A DNA stretch of 64,000 bases from Myotis daubentonii (GCF_963259705.1 NC_081846.1:58185205-58249204), one strand, 5' to 3'; positions 10,116-22,960 are shown, numbered from the stretch's first letter. Numbers and translations are program-made. The notes: generated by a model from the sequence alone, not told the origin.

Positions 10116-11297
10116 ATTTTGTTTGTTTTTTAGTCAACCTCTTGGTTTATTCACTTTCACCTAGTTTATATCAATAGGCTAAATTTTAGTAAAATTCATC
10201 AAGTTAGCTCTTGACCACATTTAGCATGATTCTTCTTGTCTTTGGAAGACTTTCATTTTGTCATTGTTGTTCAAGTCATTGTGAGTTTAAACAGATCTCT
10301 TATATTTGAGAGACTGGTATCATCTCTAAGTTAAAAAAGGGAAAATGGAGATGTAAGATTATTCCTAAAATGCCATAAATTTGGATGAGGTGAAATGCCT
10401 GGTACATAACAAAAAAAAAGCCCCCACAAACATCAGGCCTAGCCACCTTTAAGGAGCTGAAATGGTTCACGTTTCTAAGATACTTGGGTAAATTAAACCA
10501 AACAGGAAAAAACAGAAGTTCATGAGTCAGAGAGGAACTGCTCATTAGTCATTTGACTTTGCAAACAGAATGATGATGCCATTACCCTAAAATCTAAAAA
10601 CTTAAGATAACTCATTGTCGATTATGAAAATCCTATGGCTAAGCTCTTGCATCATGAATCCCATGAGCTACTGCCTTATCCATTTTTTAGATCACTCCAA
10701 CCCTTCAGACCTCTAGAACTAGATCATGTTTTTAACAACTTTTTAGATGATGGGGCACTTTGGGGAAGATAGCTTAACCTCATTCCATCTTTTGAATGAT
10801 GTAGCCCATTCTATATAATTTGAATGGGGAAACTATACATAGGAACAAATGGACAGACAAGTGTTCCTTTGACATAATAGAGACAGTGCTCAGTTTCTCA
10901 AAATGCAGGGACAAGGTAACATTACGTGCAAAAGCAACCACTGATCTCTTTGGCCTCCTGTGGATGGCAGTCATGTGTAATACGCAGACCACTGTCACGC
11001 CCAATGAAAACCATGAAGGGGAAGCAGAATGGAGAAGTAGGCATGAAGGTTTTAATTTAGTGGTCTTGTAGCATTTTGGAAAATATAAGTCAGTGTTGTA
11101 TTTGCAGAAGTTCTCACAATGTTATCAAAGATGTCATATACCCTCTCTTGAAACATTCCCTAAACAATGCTGGTTTCTTTTAATCCTTAAATCTAGGGAG
11201 GAGAGAGAATGTTTCCCTTTCTAAAGCAACAGTCCACTTCTGCCCCCTGGGTCTCTGGGTCCATATGCCATGCCAGTGCTCAGGAGCTTGGGATTTC
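10116..11297. other. Unassigned intergenic sequence
   Basis: No gene recognised. Short frames (for example 10820-11071) show no domain. Confidence 0.3.
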
Positions 11298-11394
11298 TTA
11301 GATATTTTAATTAACATTTATTGAATACTTAGTATTTTTCAGGTACTTCTAAAGCACTTTAACTTTCACAAAAAACCCTCTGAGGTTGGTACTA

Positions 11395-11617
11395 TCTATA
11401 TATGTATATAAAAGCCAAGCAACCAGAACAACCAGAACGACTAGAATGACCGGTCACTATGATGTGCACTGCAGCGGGCCAACTGGCCCGATGGGCGTCG
11501 GGCAGGCCAGCCAACCTCCTGCAGCCCCTCCATCAAGCTGGCCCCGTCCCCATTGGCCCCGATTGGGCCAGCTGGCCGTACCCCACCTGTGCACAGATTC
11601 ATGCACCAGGCCTCTAG
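11395..11617 (+). mobile_element. Short HeliBat-type Helitron (223 bp)
   Basis: TCTATATATG start after host A, 3' end 'gtgcacagattcatgcaccaggcctctag' with an imperfect hairpin, followed by host T. Confidence 0.88.
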
Positions 11618-11632
11618 TTTTTTATACAGATA

Positions 11633-11982
11633 CTAGAGGCCTGGTGCATGAAAATTCATGCAAATTGGGGGTCCCTCAGCCCAGCCTGTGCCCTCTCACA
11701 GTCTGGGACCCTTGGGGGATCCCCACCTGCTGGCTTAGGCCTGCTCCCCAAAAACAGATGATCTAAAAGAAATAATCATATCCTTGGGTAAGGATTTTTT
11801 AAAAAGGTAATGGTCGCATGAAAATTCACTGCCAGTGGGGTTGAGAAGACTGGGGGACTCCAGCGCCTGCCACCCCCCAGCTGAACTGAGGGGACTGGGC
11901 ACCACCATCTTGTGGCTGTGGGCACCACCATTTTGTGAGGTTGTGACAGTCAATTAGCATATTACCTCTTTACGATATAGGA
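11633..11982 (-). mobile_element. HeliBat-type Helitron in opposite orientation (350 bp)
   Basis: Begins CTAGAGGCCTGGTGCATG (reverse 3' end) after host A. It ends 'agcatattacctctttacgatatagga', the reverse complement of a TCCTATAT..TAATATGCT 5' end. Confidence 0.88.
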
Positions 11983-12030
11983 CAAAAACAGGCACAGAGG
12001 GAGACAATGCACTAGTCTCAATAACTGGTA

Positions 12031-12427
12031 TACTGTCCCCATAGGACACCTGAAGTAAGTCCTCATGTGGTACCTGCAGCATTTTTTTAGCTCTTTCCCT
12101 CTTAATCTATAATTGTTTTAGAAATTTAAACTGATTTTGAAGTTACAGAAGTACATGTATAAGGTAAGGATTAAAACATACAAACAGGTAGACAGAACTC
12201 TTCCTTTCCTTATACCCAAGGACTACTCCACAGAGGTGTAACTATTACCAGTTTATAATGTATTTAGAAATAATCTATGCATAAACCAGGCTATATACAC
12301 ATATGAATACATATTTATTTTAGCTTGTGTTTCTCTTAAGGATTTGTTATACCTTGACATATTATAGTCATTTTGTGAACGTGCTTATTTCCCTGAATTG
12401 ACCATAAGTTCTCTGAGTTCATGCTAC
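12031..12427. other. Unassigned intergenic sequence
   Basis: 'ctgattttgaagttacagaagtac' and 'tatctatgcataaaccaggctatatac' suggest an old L1M 3' fragment, not firmly assignable. Confidence 0.3.
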
Positions 12428-12930
12428 ATATACTGTTCTGGTTAGCTATTATTAAGTAACAAATGAGCCCAAGACTTAGTGGCTTTAAATAATGAGAACA
12501 TTTATTTTGCTCAAAGACATGAAATTTGGATAGGGCTCAGTAAGAACATCTCATCTTTGTTTTACTAAGCATCCGTTGGTGGCTCAGAGACTGAAGGTTC
12601 AATCGTTGACATTTGTGGTGTTCAATGCTGCTTTCAGGGGGACCTTGAGTGAGATAGCACTTAGCACACCTATGCATGGTCTGTCCATGTAGCTGCTTGG
12701 TTTCTGCAGAGCATGGTGACTGGATTCCAAGCATCCCAATGGAACTGGGCAGAAGCTCTATTGCCTTTTATAACTTACCCTTGGATGTCACATAGTCTTA
12801 TTTCTGCAATGATCACAGGCTTACCGAGAAATCCATAGGGAGAAGGTATATTCCAACTCTCAAAAAATCATATGGTAAGAAGAGCATGTGGGTTGGGCTA
12901 TATTGATGAGGCCATCTTTAGAAAATACTA
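12428..12930 (-). repeat. Old ERVL/MaLR-type LTR
   Basis: Begins 'ctgttctggttagctattattaagtaacaaatgagcccaagacttagtggc' and ends near 'gatgaggccatcttt', the layout of an antisense mammalian ERVL/MaLR solo LTR. No coding remnant. Confidence 0.55.
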
Positions 12931-13869
12931 TTTGCTACAGTATCTTTTCATCTTGGGCTCATCTCTCTACTGTCTAGGTCTTTATCTCATAGCTTTGTAT
13001 GGAGTAGATGCCCAATTAATGCCCAAAGACAATTAATTGTTGAATGAGGGTTAGGAGGAGGCGGCTCTCTGTACTGAGCTAGGATAACAAGGGAGGGGAG
13101 GTGGGGCTCATGCTTGGGAAGACGCTGCTGGGTATCTCAAAAACAAGATCCAGGATATAAAACCTCACTGGGCACAATTGCTAGGGGTGGATAGAAAAAC
13201 TGTTCCTACAGCTATTCCCCTGAGGTAGCTAGCAGATGCCTTGAGCTTTCTTCTCTGTCCAAGAGGTTTCTGAGAAGTGCCATTTTGATTGCAAAGGGGA
13301 AACGGGCTAGCACAATACTGGGTTTCATGTGAGCAGGTGCATTGAGACTGCATCTTCTAAGAACCACAGTCAGCACTAAAGCCCTACTCTTTTCTAGGGA
13401 AGCTCACCTGAATTGCTCACACGCCTTTATTGTGTGTTTTGCAGTGGTTAAGTTAGTATGAAGGTGAAACTCTGGGTAGAAAAGATGAAGGTGGAGTGTG
13501 AACTTTGTGTGCTCTTAGATTTTATGGGCATACATATCATAGGTTCCTATCAGAGCAGGGCCTGAAAGGCTGATAGTATCGATGTTGGTCCTCTGGGTCT
13601 GAGACCAGGTCTCTAGCACCAGTGGAGGTTTGGTATAGAAGAATTCATCTCTTGGCCAAGCAAAGCGAAGTAAGCTAAACATAAGGGAAGGGTGGGGACA
13701 GAAGGGAAGGTCCTATTCACAGGACTTGTCTCAGAACTCATTCCTGTTATGTCTTGTCTTTTTTTTCTGGTTTTGTTTCTCTTATTTCCTGAGTCAGTTC
13801 CCAAGCTCCTCTGCTCACTAGACATTGATTGAAACACTTGTTCTCCTATGGCACTGCATCACTTAAACT
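12931..13869. other. Unassigned intergenic sequence
   Basis: No gene or confidently named repeat. Open frames are short and unrecognised. Confidence 0.3.
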
Positions 13870-13879
13870 TGATAACCCT

Positions 13880-14018
13880 TGCCATAGCCTGTGTGGCTCA
13901 GTTGGATGAACATTGTCCCATGCACCAGAAGGTCATTGGTTTGATTCCCTGTCAGGGCACATGCCCAGAGTTTCAGCCTCAATTCTCGGTAGGGGGCATG
14001 CAGGACACAGCCCATCAG

Positions 14019-14070
<52 letters not shown>

Positions 14071-14129
14071 TCTCCTTCCTCTTATTCTCTCTAAAATATC
14101 AATAAAAACATATTTAAAAAACACACACC
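13880..14129 (+). mobile_element. Ves SINE with expanded (TC)n and 10-bp target duplication
   Basis: tRNA-derived head 'agcctgtgtggctcagttgg', then a B box, 'aggggg', a (TC)n run at 14022-14068 and 'tcaataaaa' tail. TGATAACCCT flanks it at 13870-13879 and 14130-14139. Confidence 0.92.
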
Positions 14130-14139
14130 TGATAACCCT

Positions 14140-14560
14140 GAATCAGACCAACTGGCCCAAGGAATAATCTCCACCACACCTCACCCCGCCACGCTCACAT
14201 ATTGCAATGTGCATACTCTGTCTTCTCCCATAGGGTCTTACATGAGGCTCGAGCTCCAACTGCTCTGCTTTTCTTCCCATTTTGTCCTAGTAGAGTTAGA
14301 GCAAACACTCATTAAGATTCAGTGATGATGTGTTTACAGAGCTTAGGACCAGAGATACAATTTTAAAAATGCTTGTGTGCACATCTTTTGATAATATTTC
14401 TGGCTACTTGTAGGAGCTTTCTGTCACATTGCCTATACTGACTTCTTCACCCAAGTGGGTATTCATAGTGTTTCTTAACTCCATTTTCCCTTTAATTTAG
14501 TTTATTATTTTTAACACTTAGGCTGCTTTATTTTTATTTTTTTAAAAAAAGATATTATTT
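14140..14560. other. Unassigned intergenic sequence
   Basis: No gene or named repeat recognised. Confidence 0.3.
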
Positions 14561-14561
14561 T

Positions 14562-14780
14562 TTTAAAATATAACTTTATTGATTTCAGAGGGTGAGGGAG
14601 AGGGAGAGAGAGAGAGAAACATCAATGATGAGAGAGAATCATTGATTGGCTGCCTCCTGCATGCCCCCTACTGGAGATCAAGCCTGCAATCCAGGCATGT
14701 GCCCTTCATCAGAATCAAACCTGGGACCCTTCAGTCTGAAGGACAATGCTCTATCCACTGAGCCAAACTGGTTAGGGCAC
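14562..14780 (-). mobile_element. Ves SINE
   Basis: Reverse complement of Ves: 'tttattgatttcagag', (GA)n, 'aaacatcaatgatgagagagaatcattg', 'ctctatccactgagccaaactggttagggc'. Confidence 0.93.
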
Positions 14781-15549
14781 ATTTAAACTACTTTAACTCA
14801 TTACTTTTGAATAGGTCATTAAAGGTCAACTTTTAGCTGCATACCCATCACTGTCCACATTCCTCCCCTTCTGATAAGATTAACTGGTAGAGTATGACGT
14901 CTAATGGGGGTTGCCTAAAATAGGAAGAGGTAGCAGCTGAAACATGACTTTCATGACAGCCTTTGGTGTTCAGGTCAGATTCTCTTACTGGACATTGGTC
15001 TGAAGGGATGGTCAGACACTAAATTATCTAATCGAGTTCAAGGTGTACATTTAGTGTGACTTTCAGAACTGTTGTTTTTGGAAAGCTACAGAATCTTGGT
15101 ATTTGTTAACCTGCCATTGTAAATGTTTTCTGTAGTGTGGAATAAAGCAAATATAAGATTTTCCAATGTGGTTTAATTTTGGGGTCTTAGAGTTTGAACA
15201 CGAGCTTGACTACTGTTGTCTCAGTGAAATAGCTTCCTTCCATTATTGCCCATGATATCATCATCCGTTTGTTGCCCAGGATGGTTCAGAATCATCAACT
15301 CTGTCTCCCATTTCTCCTTATACCTAGGAGTCACCAAGTCCGATTGCTTAGCCATGTCCAGTGCTTCTGGTTTCTCTTCTTTCCTTTTCCCCTCTCCTCA
15401 CTAACATTGCTTATTTATAAGTTTCTGGCATTAGTAAACTATAGCTCTCTCCCCTACAATTACTTATAATCCACTGCCAAGTCAATTTCCCTAATTTTTT
15501 TTATTTAGTTCACTTATATGTCACTGCTAAAAATATTAGTGATTGCCCT
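14781..15549. other. Unassigned intergenic sequence
   Basis: No gene or named repeat recognised. Confidence 0.3.
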
Positions 15550-15558
15550 GTGATTATT

Positions 15559-15721
15559 TTTAAAATTTAGTTTTATTATTTATTAAATTTTTGGGGTGAC
15601 ATTGGTTAATAAAATTATATAGGTTTTAAGTATAAAATTCTATGATATATCATCTGTATATTGATTTGCGTGCCCACCACCCAAACTCAAATCTTCTTCT
15701 GCCACCATACACCTGACCCTG
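15559..15721 (-). mobile_element. 5'-truncated bat L1 3' end with short target duplication
   Basis: 'ttggggtgacattggttaataaaattatatagg' is the antisense L1 3' end. GTGATTATT occurs at 15550-15558 and 15722-15730. Confidence 0.8.
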
Positions 15722-15730
15722 GTGATTATT

Positions 15731-16081
15731 GAATCATGTCCAAGTTATTGAGAAAATAGGGACCCTTACCCATCCGGTCCCAAGAAGGTGCTTGGTAGTC
15801 ATCTTTTACTTAATACCCCACCCTCCTGAAATACCAGCATTTTAAAATCAATCTTTGATCAGTTATCTTTGTGTTCTCTCCTCTCGGTGATTCTCCTTAT
15901 ATTCATTCCTATGTAAAATGTTTATTCTCCACTGGCTGCCATACCTGTTGAAATTCTACTGATTCTCTAAACTTGTCTTCCTCCTTCAAAGGCAACTCTT
16001 GCCCGCATCCCATAGAAGAAATCAGTCTGTATTCTGTCTTCTTGAAGTGCTTTGTGCGATTTTTTTTTCTTTTTCCACTTT
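15731..16081. other. Unassigned intergenic sequence
   Basis: No gene or named repeat recognised. Confidence 0.3.
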
Positions 16082-16265
16082 TAAAAAAATTTATCGTTAT
16101 TGTTGAAAGCATTACATATGTCCTCCTTTTTCTCCCCATTAACCCTCTCTACTCACAACCTGTCCCCCCCCCCCTGCCACCACCACCGCTATTGTCTGTG
16201 TCCATGGGATATGCATATATGCATATAAGTTCTTTGGTTATTCTCTCCCCTCCCCCCGCTCCCAC
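16082..16265 (-). mobile_element. Probable bat L1-type 3' UTR fragment
   Basis: 'atttatcgttattgttgaaagcattacatatgtcc', C-rich run, 'attgtctgtgtccatggg', 'atatgcatatatgcatataagttctttgg' is the reverse complement of the + copy at 16625-16785, which ends in an A-rich tail. Confidence 0.65.
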
Positions 16266-16420
16266 CCCGGCCTCCTTGTACTCTGTGGAAGTGGGCAGGC
16301 TGATCTCTTCCTAGACTCATGCAGGGCAGAGATGAGGTTTTAATAACTTCAGCATTGCTTTCCCTTAGCCCAGAGCCAGATGTGTAGTAGGGCTTTAGTA
16401 ATAGTTATTGTTTTGAATTT
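16266..16420 (+). repeat. L2 LINE 3' end fragment
   Basis: 'gcagggcagagatgag', 'cccagagccagatgtgtagtagggctttagtaatagtt' resembles the L2 3' terminus in sense orientation. Confidence 0.5.
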
Positions 16421-16624
16421 AATTTTTACAGATTCTCTCTGGGAAAAGGTTACATTTAACTCAAACCATTAATTCAAGGTTTTCTGTAAAGGGTGTAAAA
16501 TTGGTGTGGTGAAAATGTATGATTGGTTTGGTGTCTAATTACTCTGATTATGTTTTCTAAATAAAAATATTTAAATGTGATTTATTATGTTTAAGAGATA
16601 TAATTGTTGAAGGACACTAGGACT

Positions 16625-16785
16625 CTTTTCTCAAAAATTGGAGCAGGAAGAGATTAACCAAAGAACTTATATGCATATATGTATAGCCCATGGACAGACA
16701 ATAGTGTGTGGGGGGGTGTGAAGGGGGACACTAGGGGAGAAAAGGGGACACTTGTGATACTTTCAACAATAAAGATACATTTTTA
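16625..16785 (+). mobile_element. Probable bat L1-type 3' UTR fragment, inverted to 16082-16265
   Basis: 'accaaagaacttatatgcatatatg', 'cccatggacagacaatagtgtg', G-rich run, 'actttcaacaataaagata', A-rich end. The AATAAAG plus A-tail marks the 3' end of a retroelement. Confidence 0.65.
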
Positions 16786-19756
16786 AAAATTTGATGTTCA
16801 GTGCTTGATCTGTGTATTAGAGCTTCTCAATTCTAACTGCCCTCATACACACAAATAGTAACACCAATGGTTGTTGTTTACCCAATGTACTGCCATGAGA
16901 AATCTTTAAATATTTTGATTTATATACCTATGCCTTTATTTTCCTCATCTTTTTTAGAGGTAAGCTCTATTATGTGGTACGTTTATGAGAAGTGAGACCA
17001 CCAATGTGTCTTTCCCTCTTCATCTGTACTAACAAGATCCAACTAAGGTGTAGGCCAGTCTGAGAATTAGGGTCACAGAAATTTGGGCATTAAAGACATG
17101 AAACTGCTCTATTTAAAAAAAAATTTTTTTCTTCTTGTAATTTGTTGCCCCAAATTATTGTTCTTCTGTATTAAAAGTTGTAGTGTTCACAACTGATTCT
17201 CTTTGCACCTTGTAACAATATCTAGTTATCCTGTTTTCAGTTTTGAATACTGTCATTTTTCCATCACTACGTGCAGGTCATATATACCCCTTTTCTGGTG
17301 TTATTCATAATGGACCTGCTTTTCAGTCCTCACTACACATTTAACTACTTCTTTTGGGCACAGATCTTCCTTTGAAGCCAGTGGGAGCTTTGTCACAGAT
17401 GAAATATGTGCAGGAAGGGAACCGTTTCCCACCTTCCTCTCTCTCTGACCCTTTCATCATGTGTAACAACGTTTTCCACTCCTCTGAAGATAAGAATCTC
17501 TTTGTGAATTTTCTATATTTAACACCAACTCTACTGTTAAGCAACATCAGCCATTCTCACCACATCCACCCAGATGAAAAGTGAGCAAAGACAATTAGGT
17601 TACTCTGGCAGGCACTGTGACCCGACAAACTGATAATTTTTTATAGTGTCTTCCAGTCCCTGTAGATACAAACAGTGTGTTCTCTTCTGCAAATGTCAGG
17701 AGGCAGAGTAAGGCAATTTTCTTTGTAGCACCTGTATTTTTAAAGAGAATCTGATATGTTTATTTTGTCCAGGCATGCTTGGTCCTTTGCTTGACTTTTT
17801 AGAGCTAGAGGGGCGCTTGATTCTCAATTGTTATACACTCAGTGCTTATATGAAGTCACTGGAATTCATCCAACCCTCTTTGCCTCTATGCCTTGCCTAA
17901 CTTGGTCAAACTTCAGGAAAAGGCACTCCACAAATTCCCTTGATGAGACATGCTAGCGTTGAATGGTCTTTCCTTTCTGGATAGCACCACCTCAAGTAGT
18001 CACTTGAAGAACAATAACCAGCTTGTTCTTGTCTGGACCTCTGACGGTGTCAGTCATGTCCTCTTTTAGATAAAACACACGTCAGATCAGTCCTCATGCT
18101 CTGCCACACCCTGTCATTCAAGTCTTAGCTTCCTCCTGATTTCTTCTCTGAATCTCCTTCCAGGTACCCACAGTCTATGAAAGGCTAAAGCTGGGCTTTC
18201 CTTTACTCTGAAGTGTGTTCTCATATTTAGCCTTTTTCTACATAAAATAAGCTCAGTGGGGGAAGTTTGCTTTTCACCAACCAGTTCAGCTCTACTTCTA
18301 GTTAAGAAATTCAGGGACCAGAAAGAGCTACTCCTCTGACAAGTTTTAATGAAAGGACAGTCTTAGCCTTTAATTGGAGTGTTTTCATAAGCATGGATTG
18401 AACACTTGAGGCAGACAGTATATATTTTTAAATATTCAGTTATGAATTATTATGAACGATCTAAATGACCATTCCCCTGCCCAGTTCCCCAGAGTAATTT
18501 TGTTTTGGAGTTCATGTTTTTCTCCTAATTCATTTAGAATAATTATCTACATGTCCTTGTGTGTAAGATGAAGCAGGAGAAGGGGACTGTCCCAAGCATG
18601 TTTTTAACTCTACTCATATTTTTAAATTTTTGTGATTCTAGATAAACTTTGTTGTGGATATAAAGATGACTTGAAGGGATATTTAACAGAAAGACATGAA
18701 TTGTACAGTTAATAAAATTTGGTTCAATAAATTTAATTTAAAAATTTGGAGTCAAATTCATCTTTCTCCCTCTGAGAGAGTCTTCACATAACTCAAGAAG
18801 AGTCTCCCAGCTTCTCCTCCTGCTGCTTTCCTTCTCTTTTCCCCCTTATTTTTCTCCTCTTTCCTCTTATGCTCTTCTTTTTTCTTCTTTCTTCCCATTT
18901 GATTCTTCAAGAGGAAAAAAAGACAATTTTTAAGGACATTTATGTAATGACTTCTCCAAATTCCTATTGTAATGTAGACCGATATTGAACAAAAAAAATC
19001 TGTGGCAATGTCCATGTGTGGCTTTTAAACTGTGCTATTTTATGCTAAATTAACTTTGCAATTCCCTAGTTTCCCACCTGAGACAGCAAGGGCTCAGGAG
19101 AGAGAATATGTATTGAAGTGTGAGGTCCTTTCCATATCCATAATATTTTTCCTTCTCATGAGAAAAGGGCATGCTCATCCAGTGTGCACATTTAGTACAA
19201 TGGATTTTTATTGCTTCAATATATTAATTTGATTTCCCATTGAAATTCCAGTTACAGTGATTGCCTCTGTATTCTATCTCCTCTTCTATCTTACCTCAAA
19301 TAATCAAACACAAAAAAGTGTCTTATATTTAGAATAGACACAAAGAAAATCAGTATTTCATCTAGTGTTCTTTTATCTCGGACTTTTTTCAGATACCTAT
19401 AGAATGAAACCTTTTTTTTTTTTTTTTTAGCTTTCCTATAATTATGTTTTAGTATTGAGGATTATTTCTTGTCAGAGTATATTTCTAACAATTTAGTAAA
19501 ATGTTGTAAATCAGTCAGAGTCTTTAAAAAATTTGTCCTACCAAGACTGAAATACTTTCCTACATATTCATGTTTGAATTGATGGGCGGATGACAGCAGT
19601 AGGCAGAAGGATTGAGTACGAAACAATTCTGTGTCAGGCTTCAGAAATCTTAGCAATGTGATCTGTAGCAATGAAAAGGAGTAGGGAAAGAGCAAAAACA
19701 GAAATATGTATGAGAATTTGGTCTTAAGTAAGAAAATAGCAACAAAGAATTATTTT
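16786..19756. other. Gene-free intergenic stretch
   Basis: No exon, gene or confidently named repeat. Notable only for a T18 run at about 19412-19429 and a CT-rich stretch at 18765-18900. Short frames are unrecognised. Confidence 0.35.
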
Positions 19757-19950
19757 TAGTCGCTGGCCTGGTAGCTTCGTTTGTTAACATGCCATCCTGA
19801 TATGCCAACGTTGCATGTTCGATCCCCAGTCCGGACACATACAGAAAGTAACCAATGAATGCATCAATAAGTGGAACAACAAATTGATCTCTCTCTCTCT
19901 CCCTCTCCTTTCTTCTCTCTCTTAAATCAATAAAAATAAAAATTAAAAAA
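19757..19950 (+). mobile_element. tRNA-derived Ves-family SINE (second subtype)
   Basis: 'gctggcctggtagcttcgtttgttaaca', 'gatatgccaacgttgcatgttcgatccccagtc', 'aaccaatgaatgcatcaataagtggaacaac', (TC)n and 'aaatcaataaaaataaaaa'. Confidence 0.88.
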
Positions 19951-20184
19951 ATTCTTTCTACTAAGGATGAGCAGAAAAATAGTAAGGTTAGAGAGCTGGA
20001 ACTTTCGATATCATTATGGACAAATGAACTGATTATCTTAAATTTTGTCGAAAAGTTGTCTGTTATCTGGCATAAGTCATGCCGAAATTTTAGAGATTTC
20101 TTGAAAGACCATAAAACTGACGGAAAGGTTTGAAGGCTGAATTTATGACACAAGATGAAAAAAAGGCAAAGTGGTTTCTAAAAG

Positions 20185-20390
20185 GTAGCATGGTTTGATG
20201 GGAAGATCATTGGCCTGGGAAATAGAAAGCCTGTGACAAATTTTACAGTTGCTCCCAATGACCATGTGTCCCCAGGCAAGTTGCTTCAGTCCTTTGTGTC
20301 AAATTGTGCCTATCAGCAAAATGAAGGCATTATATTGGGTGATTACTAAGGTCCTTCAGCTCAAACTTTATAATAGCTTTTCATCTACTA
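20185..20390 (-). repeat. MIR SINE
   Basis: 'agcatggtttgatgg', 'cccaggcaagttgcttcagtcc', 'cagcaaaatgaaggcattatattgg' follow the antisense MIR order. Confidence 0.6.
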
Positions 20391-22529
20391 GCAATATAGA
20401 ATGAGAAAAAAAATGTGCAGAGTATGGATCAAGTTCACCTTGGTAAGAAAAAAAGAAAATACTTTTTAAGCTAAGGATAAACCATTCAGAATTGGGGGAA
20501 ATTTTATTTAATCTACACTGTTGACATTTGGGTTTAATTCTTATCTTCTTTTCCTTTTTTTTGCAAAGCCCATTGTATCTTGCTTATTCTAAGCAAGTGT
20601 TCAAATACCAGCTGCATAAAAGAAAAACAAGTGTGTAAATGGAAAAATCAGTGCCAAGTACAATTTCTTCTAGGGAGTCCACTGGTTTCCTCTCAGCCTG
20701 CCCTACTTAAAAAAATAAAACCACAAAAACACCTGGTTTGCATGCCAATTTTGTGTGTTTCTTTGTAAACCTTGTTAGAGATTTTGCAAATAAGTAGAGA
20801 AAGAGGAAGAAAAATAAAAATGATAAAACTAAATAAAATTAACAGGTTGGCAGTACTTAAAAGCAAAATAACACAGAATTGCATTCCTGTCTGCACGGAA
20901 TCATTCAGGAGCCCATGGAATCAAGTAAAACATTAACTACGACTCACTTGGAGAATGACAAAGAGGACCTTGGGTTTGTTGAGCAAGGACTCGATGATCT
21001 TCCAAGTCCCATGCAGTCCAAGGTTCCAGGACATGATTCCTGCCCACAGGGAAATCACATTTCAAGAGAGGAGGAAAAGGGAAATTACACAAAGCCAAGG
21101 TAGTTCACCTGAAAATGACAAAAGCTATTTTACCTCCTAGTGTGTCTAACCACTCCCAGCATCCCATACACTGGGGAGTTCCCTGAATTAGCTTTTTCAG
21201 TTGCTTGAGAAAATGAACCATATCCCAAAAGCTAAACTATTAAGCAAAGGATAGCAAACAGCAAGTAAGGAATACAGTGGAAAGTGACAAGTGCATAATG
21301 GTATGCATTTGTAAACTATTTGCTAGTTAAGGGAATTCAGAGGCACGAGTATAATAAGTCATCAGTTTGTAGTAATTGAAATACAAATCAAAGTTAATTG
21401 TAGTGAACACTATTGTTCATGTTATCTCTGCATTTCAGAAAGACTATTTTAAAAACATTTCTTTTTAAAAATCTGCTCTAAAAGCCAGCTAGGAAATTGA
21501 CTCTCTCAGCCAGGGAGAGTTGGGAGTCAATAGCCTGGCCAAAAACAAAACAAAACAAAACAAACAAACAAACAAACAAAAAAACCCACCATGTTGCAAA
21601 CCCTGTTTTCTGGAGCGAATAGGGAAGGAAACGTTCCCTAGTTGGTTACGTAATTGGTGTGTGATATGCACAGAATGCTTTGCCAGGTGTGTGAGTGAGA
21701 TAAAATATGTGACAAACACACTTTGCCCTTATGCTAGCTATTATTCAGAAAGATGAAATACAGCAGCCTGAGAAAGACTTGGGAATATTAACAATCTGCT
21801 TCCCAGGCAGTGAGTGGAGACCTCCCTGATGATGGAGTGGGATATCACATCATAGATAGGAGCGACAGATCCATACAATCTGGCTTTTCCTCCATTCAGT
21901 TTCTTAGCTAGTGGCTAGAAGTCAGTGAGTGACACATTTTCCTGTCTCTTCCTGTAGAATGGCATGTTTTCTCTTCCCTCTTTCCTGTAGAATGGTGGTG
22001 CTGCCTTTCTCTGACACTGCTAACCTAAAACCGTGGTGTTTAGGTGATTGCATGCACTCTGGTGTTCCTCCTCCCTATCCACAAGAATATTTAACATTTG
22101 ATCATTTCCACTTTGCACCTGTTCCACTTGGTCTGAACCAAGCAAGTTGGTCAGGGATAATGGCTGTGTTACCTTCTAGTGCATCCCGAAAGATGCCCCG
22201 TGTACGAAGTGTTCCACTGAATGCACATGTGAAAGAGTTTGAAATAAAATTCTTAATGTCAGTCATTTGTATCTGCTTTCACCCCCTCTGTGTTACTCAG
22301 TCACTTCCATGTGACATCCAATTGACAGAAATATCTGCTCCCAAAATCATATTAATTTACTTGACATATATATTTTACTAAACCAAGATGTTATTTAAGC
22401 CCATGAGGGTCACAAATATATATACAATGGGGTTCCCAGCCTAATAGGAGAATCCCATACCCCCAAATAACTAAGATATATGGCAATGTGTTAAGGGATT
22501 AATGAGTGGGGCAGATACTAAACTGTATA
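20391..22529. other. Gene-free intergenic stretch with an AAAC microsatellite
   Basis: (AAAAC)n/(AAAC)n at 21541-21584. The rest is unassigned. The 150-codon frame at 21929-22381 shows no domain and no splice or promoter context, so I do not call it. Confidence 0.4.
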
Positions 22530-22960
22530 GGAGTTCAGTAGTGGCAATGAGACATTCCAGCTGCTGTCAGGGAATGCCTCACAGAGCAGGTGGCCTTTGA
22601 GCTCAGGTCTTAACAATGGAGGGAATTTCAATGAATAGAAATTGGGGTGGGGGTTTTAGGAAGAAACAAAGGTGCAAAGGTTTGACAATGTTAGGCATAT
22701 TCTCAGGAGGAAGGCTATTATATCTAGAAGCCTCTAAATCAATTTACTTAGATTAAAAGCTAAGACTGGAGAGTTAGGTATGAATTACATTATGGGTGAT
22801 TTTGAATGCAAAACTAAGAAGTTTAAGTGTAATTCACTAGGCAGGACATAAAGCATGATTAGATTGGAAGTGTTGGGTTGTCTGTATATAGGGAAACCAG
22901 TTGCCTGCAATTGTGTTGTGTTGAGGGCCATCCCTGGGGCTTGGAAGATGCAGGTGGTCA
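22530..22960. repeat. Ancient interspersed repeat, family uncertain
   Basis: 'cctcacagagcaggtggcctttgagctcaggtctta' and 'gaagaaacaaaggtgcaaagg' are typical of a mammal-wide medium-reiterated repeat. The same phrases recur near 23760-23880 (gtggcatttaagttgggcctgggag) and 46060-46180 (gaggtggactttgagctgagactt). Confidence 0.45.

Larger units (their letters stand above)
11298..12030 (+). repeat. MIR SINE broken by two Helitrons
   Basis: MIR pieces: 11298-11394 (acatttattgaatacttag..aggtacttctaaagcacttt..ctctgaggttggtacta), 11618-11632 (ttttttatacagata) and 11983 onward (caaaaacaggcacagaggga). Together they follow MIR order; two Helitrons fill the gaps. Confidence 0.8.

Noticed and set aside
21929..22381. 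150-codon open frame in intergenic DNA
   Set aside because: No domain, composition like surrounding non-coding DNA, and no exon-intron context.
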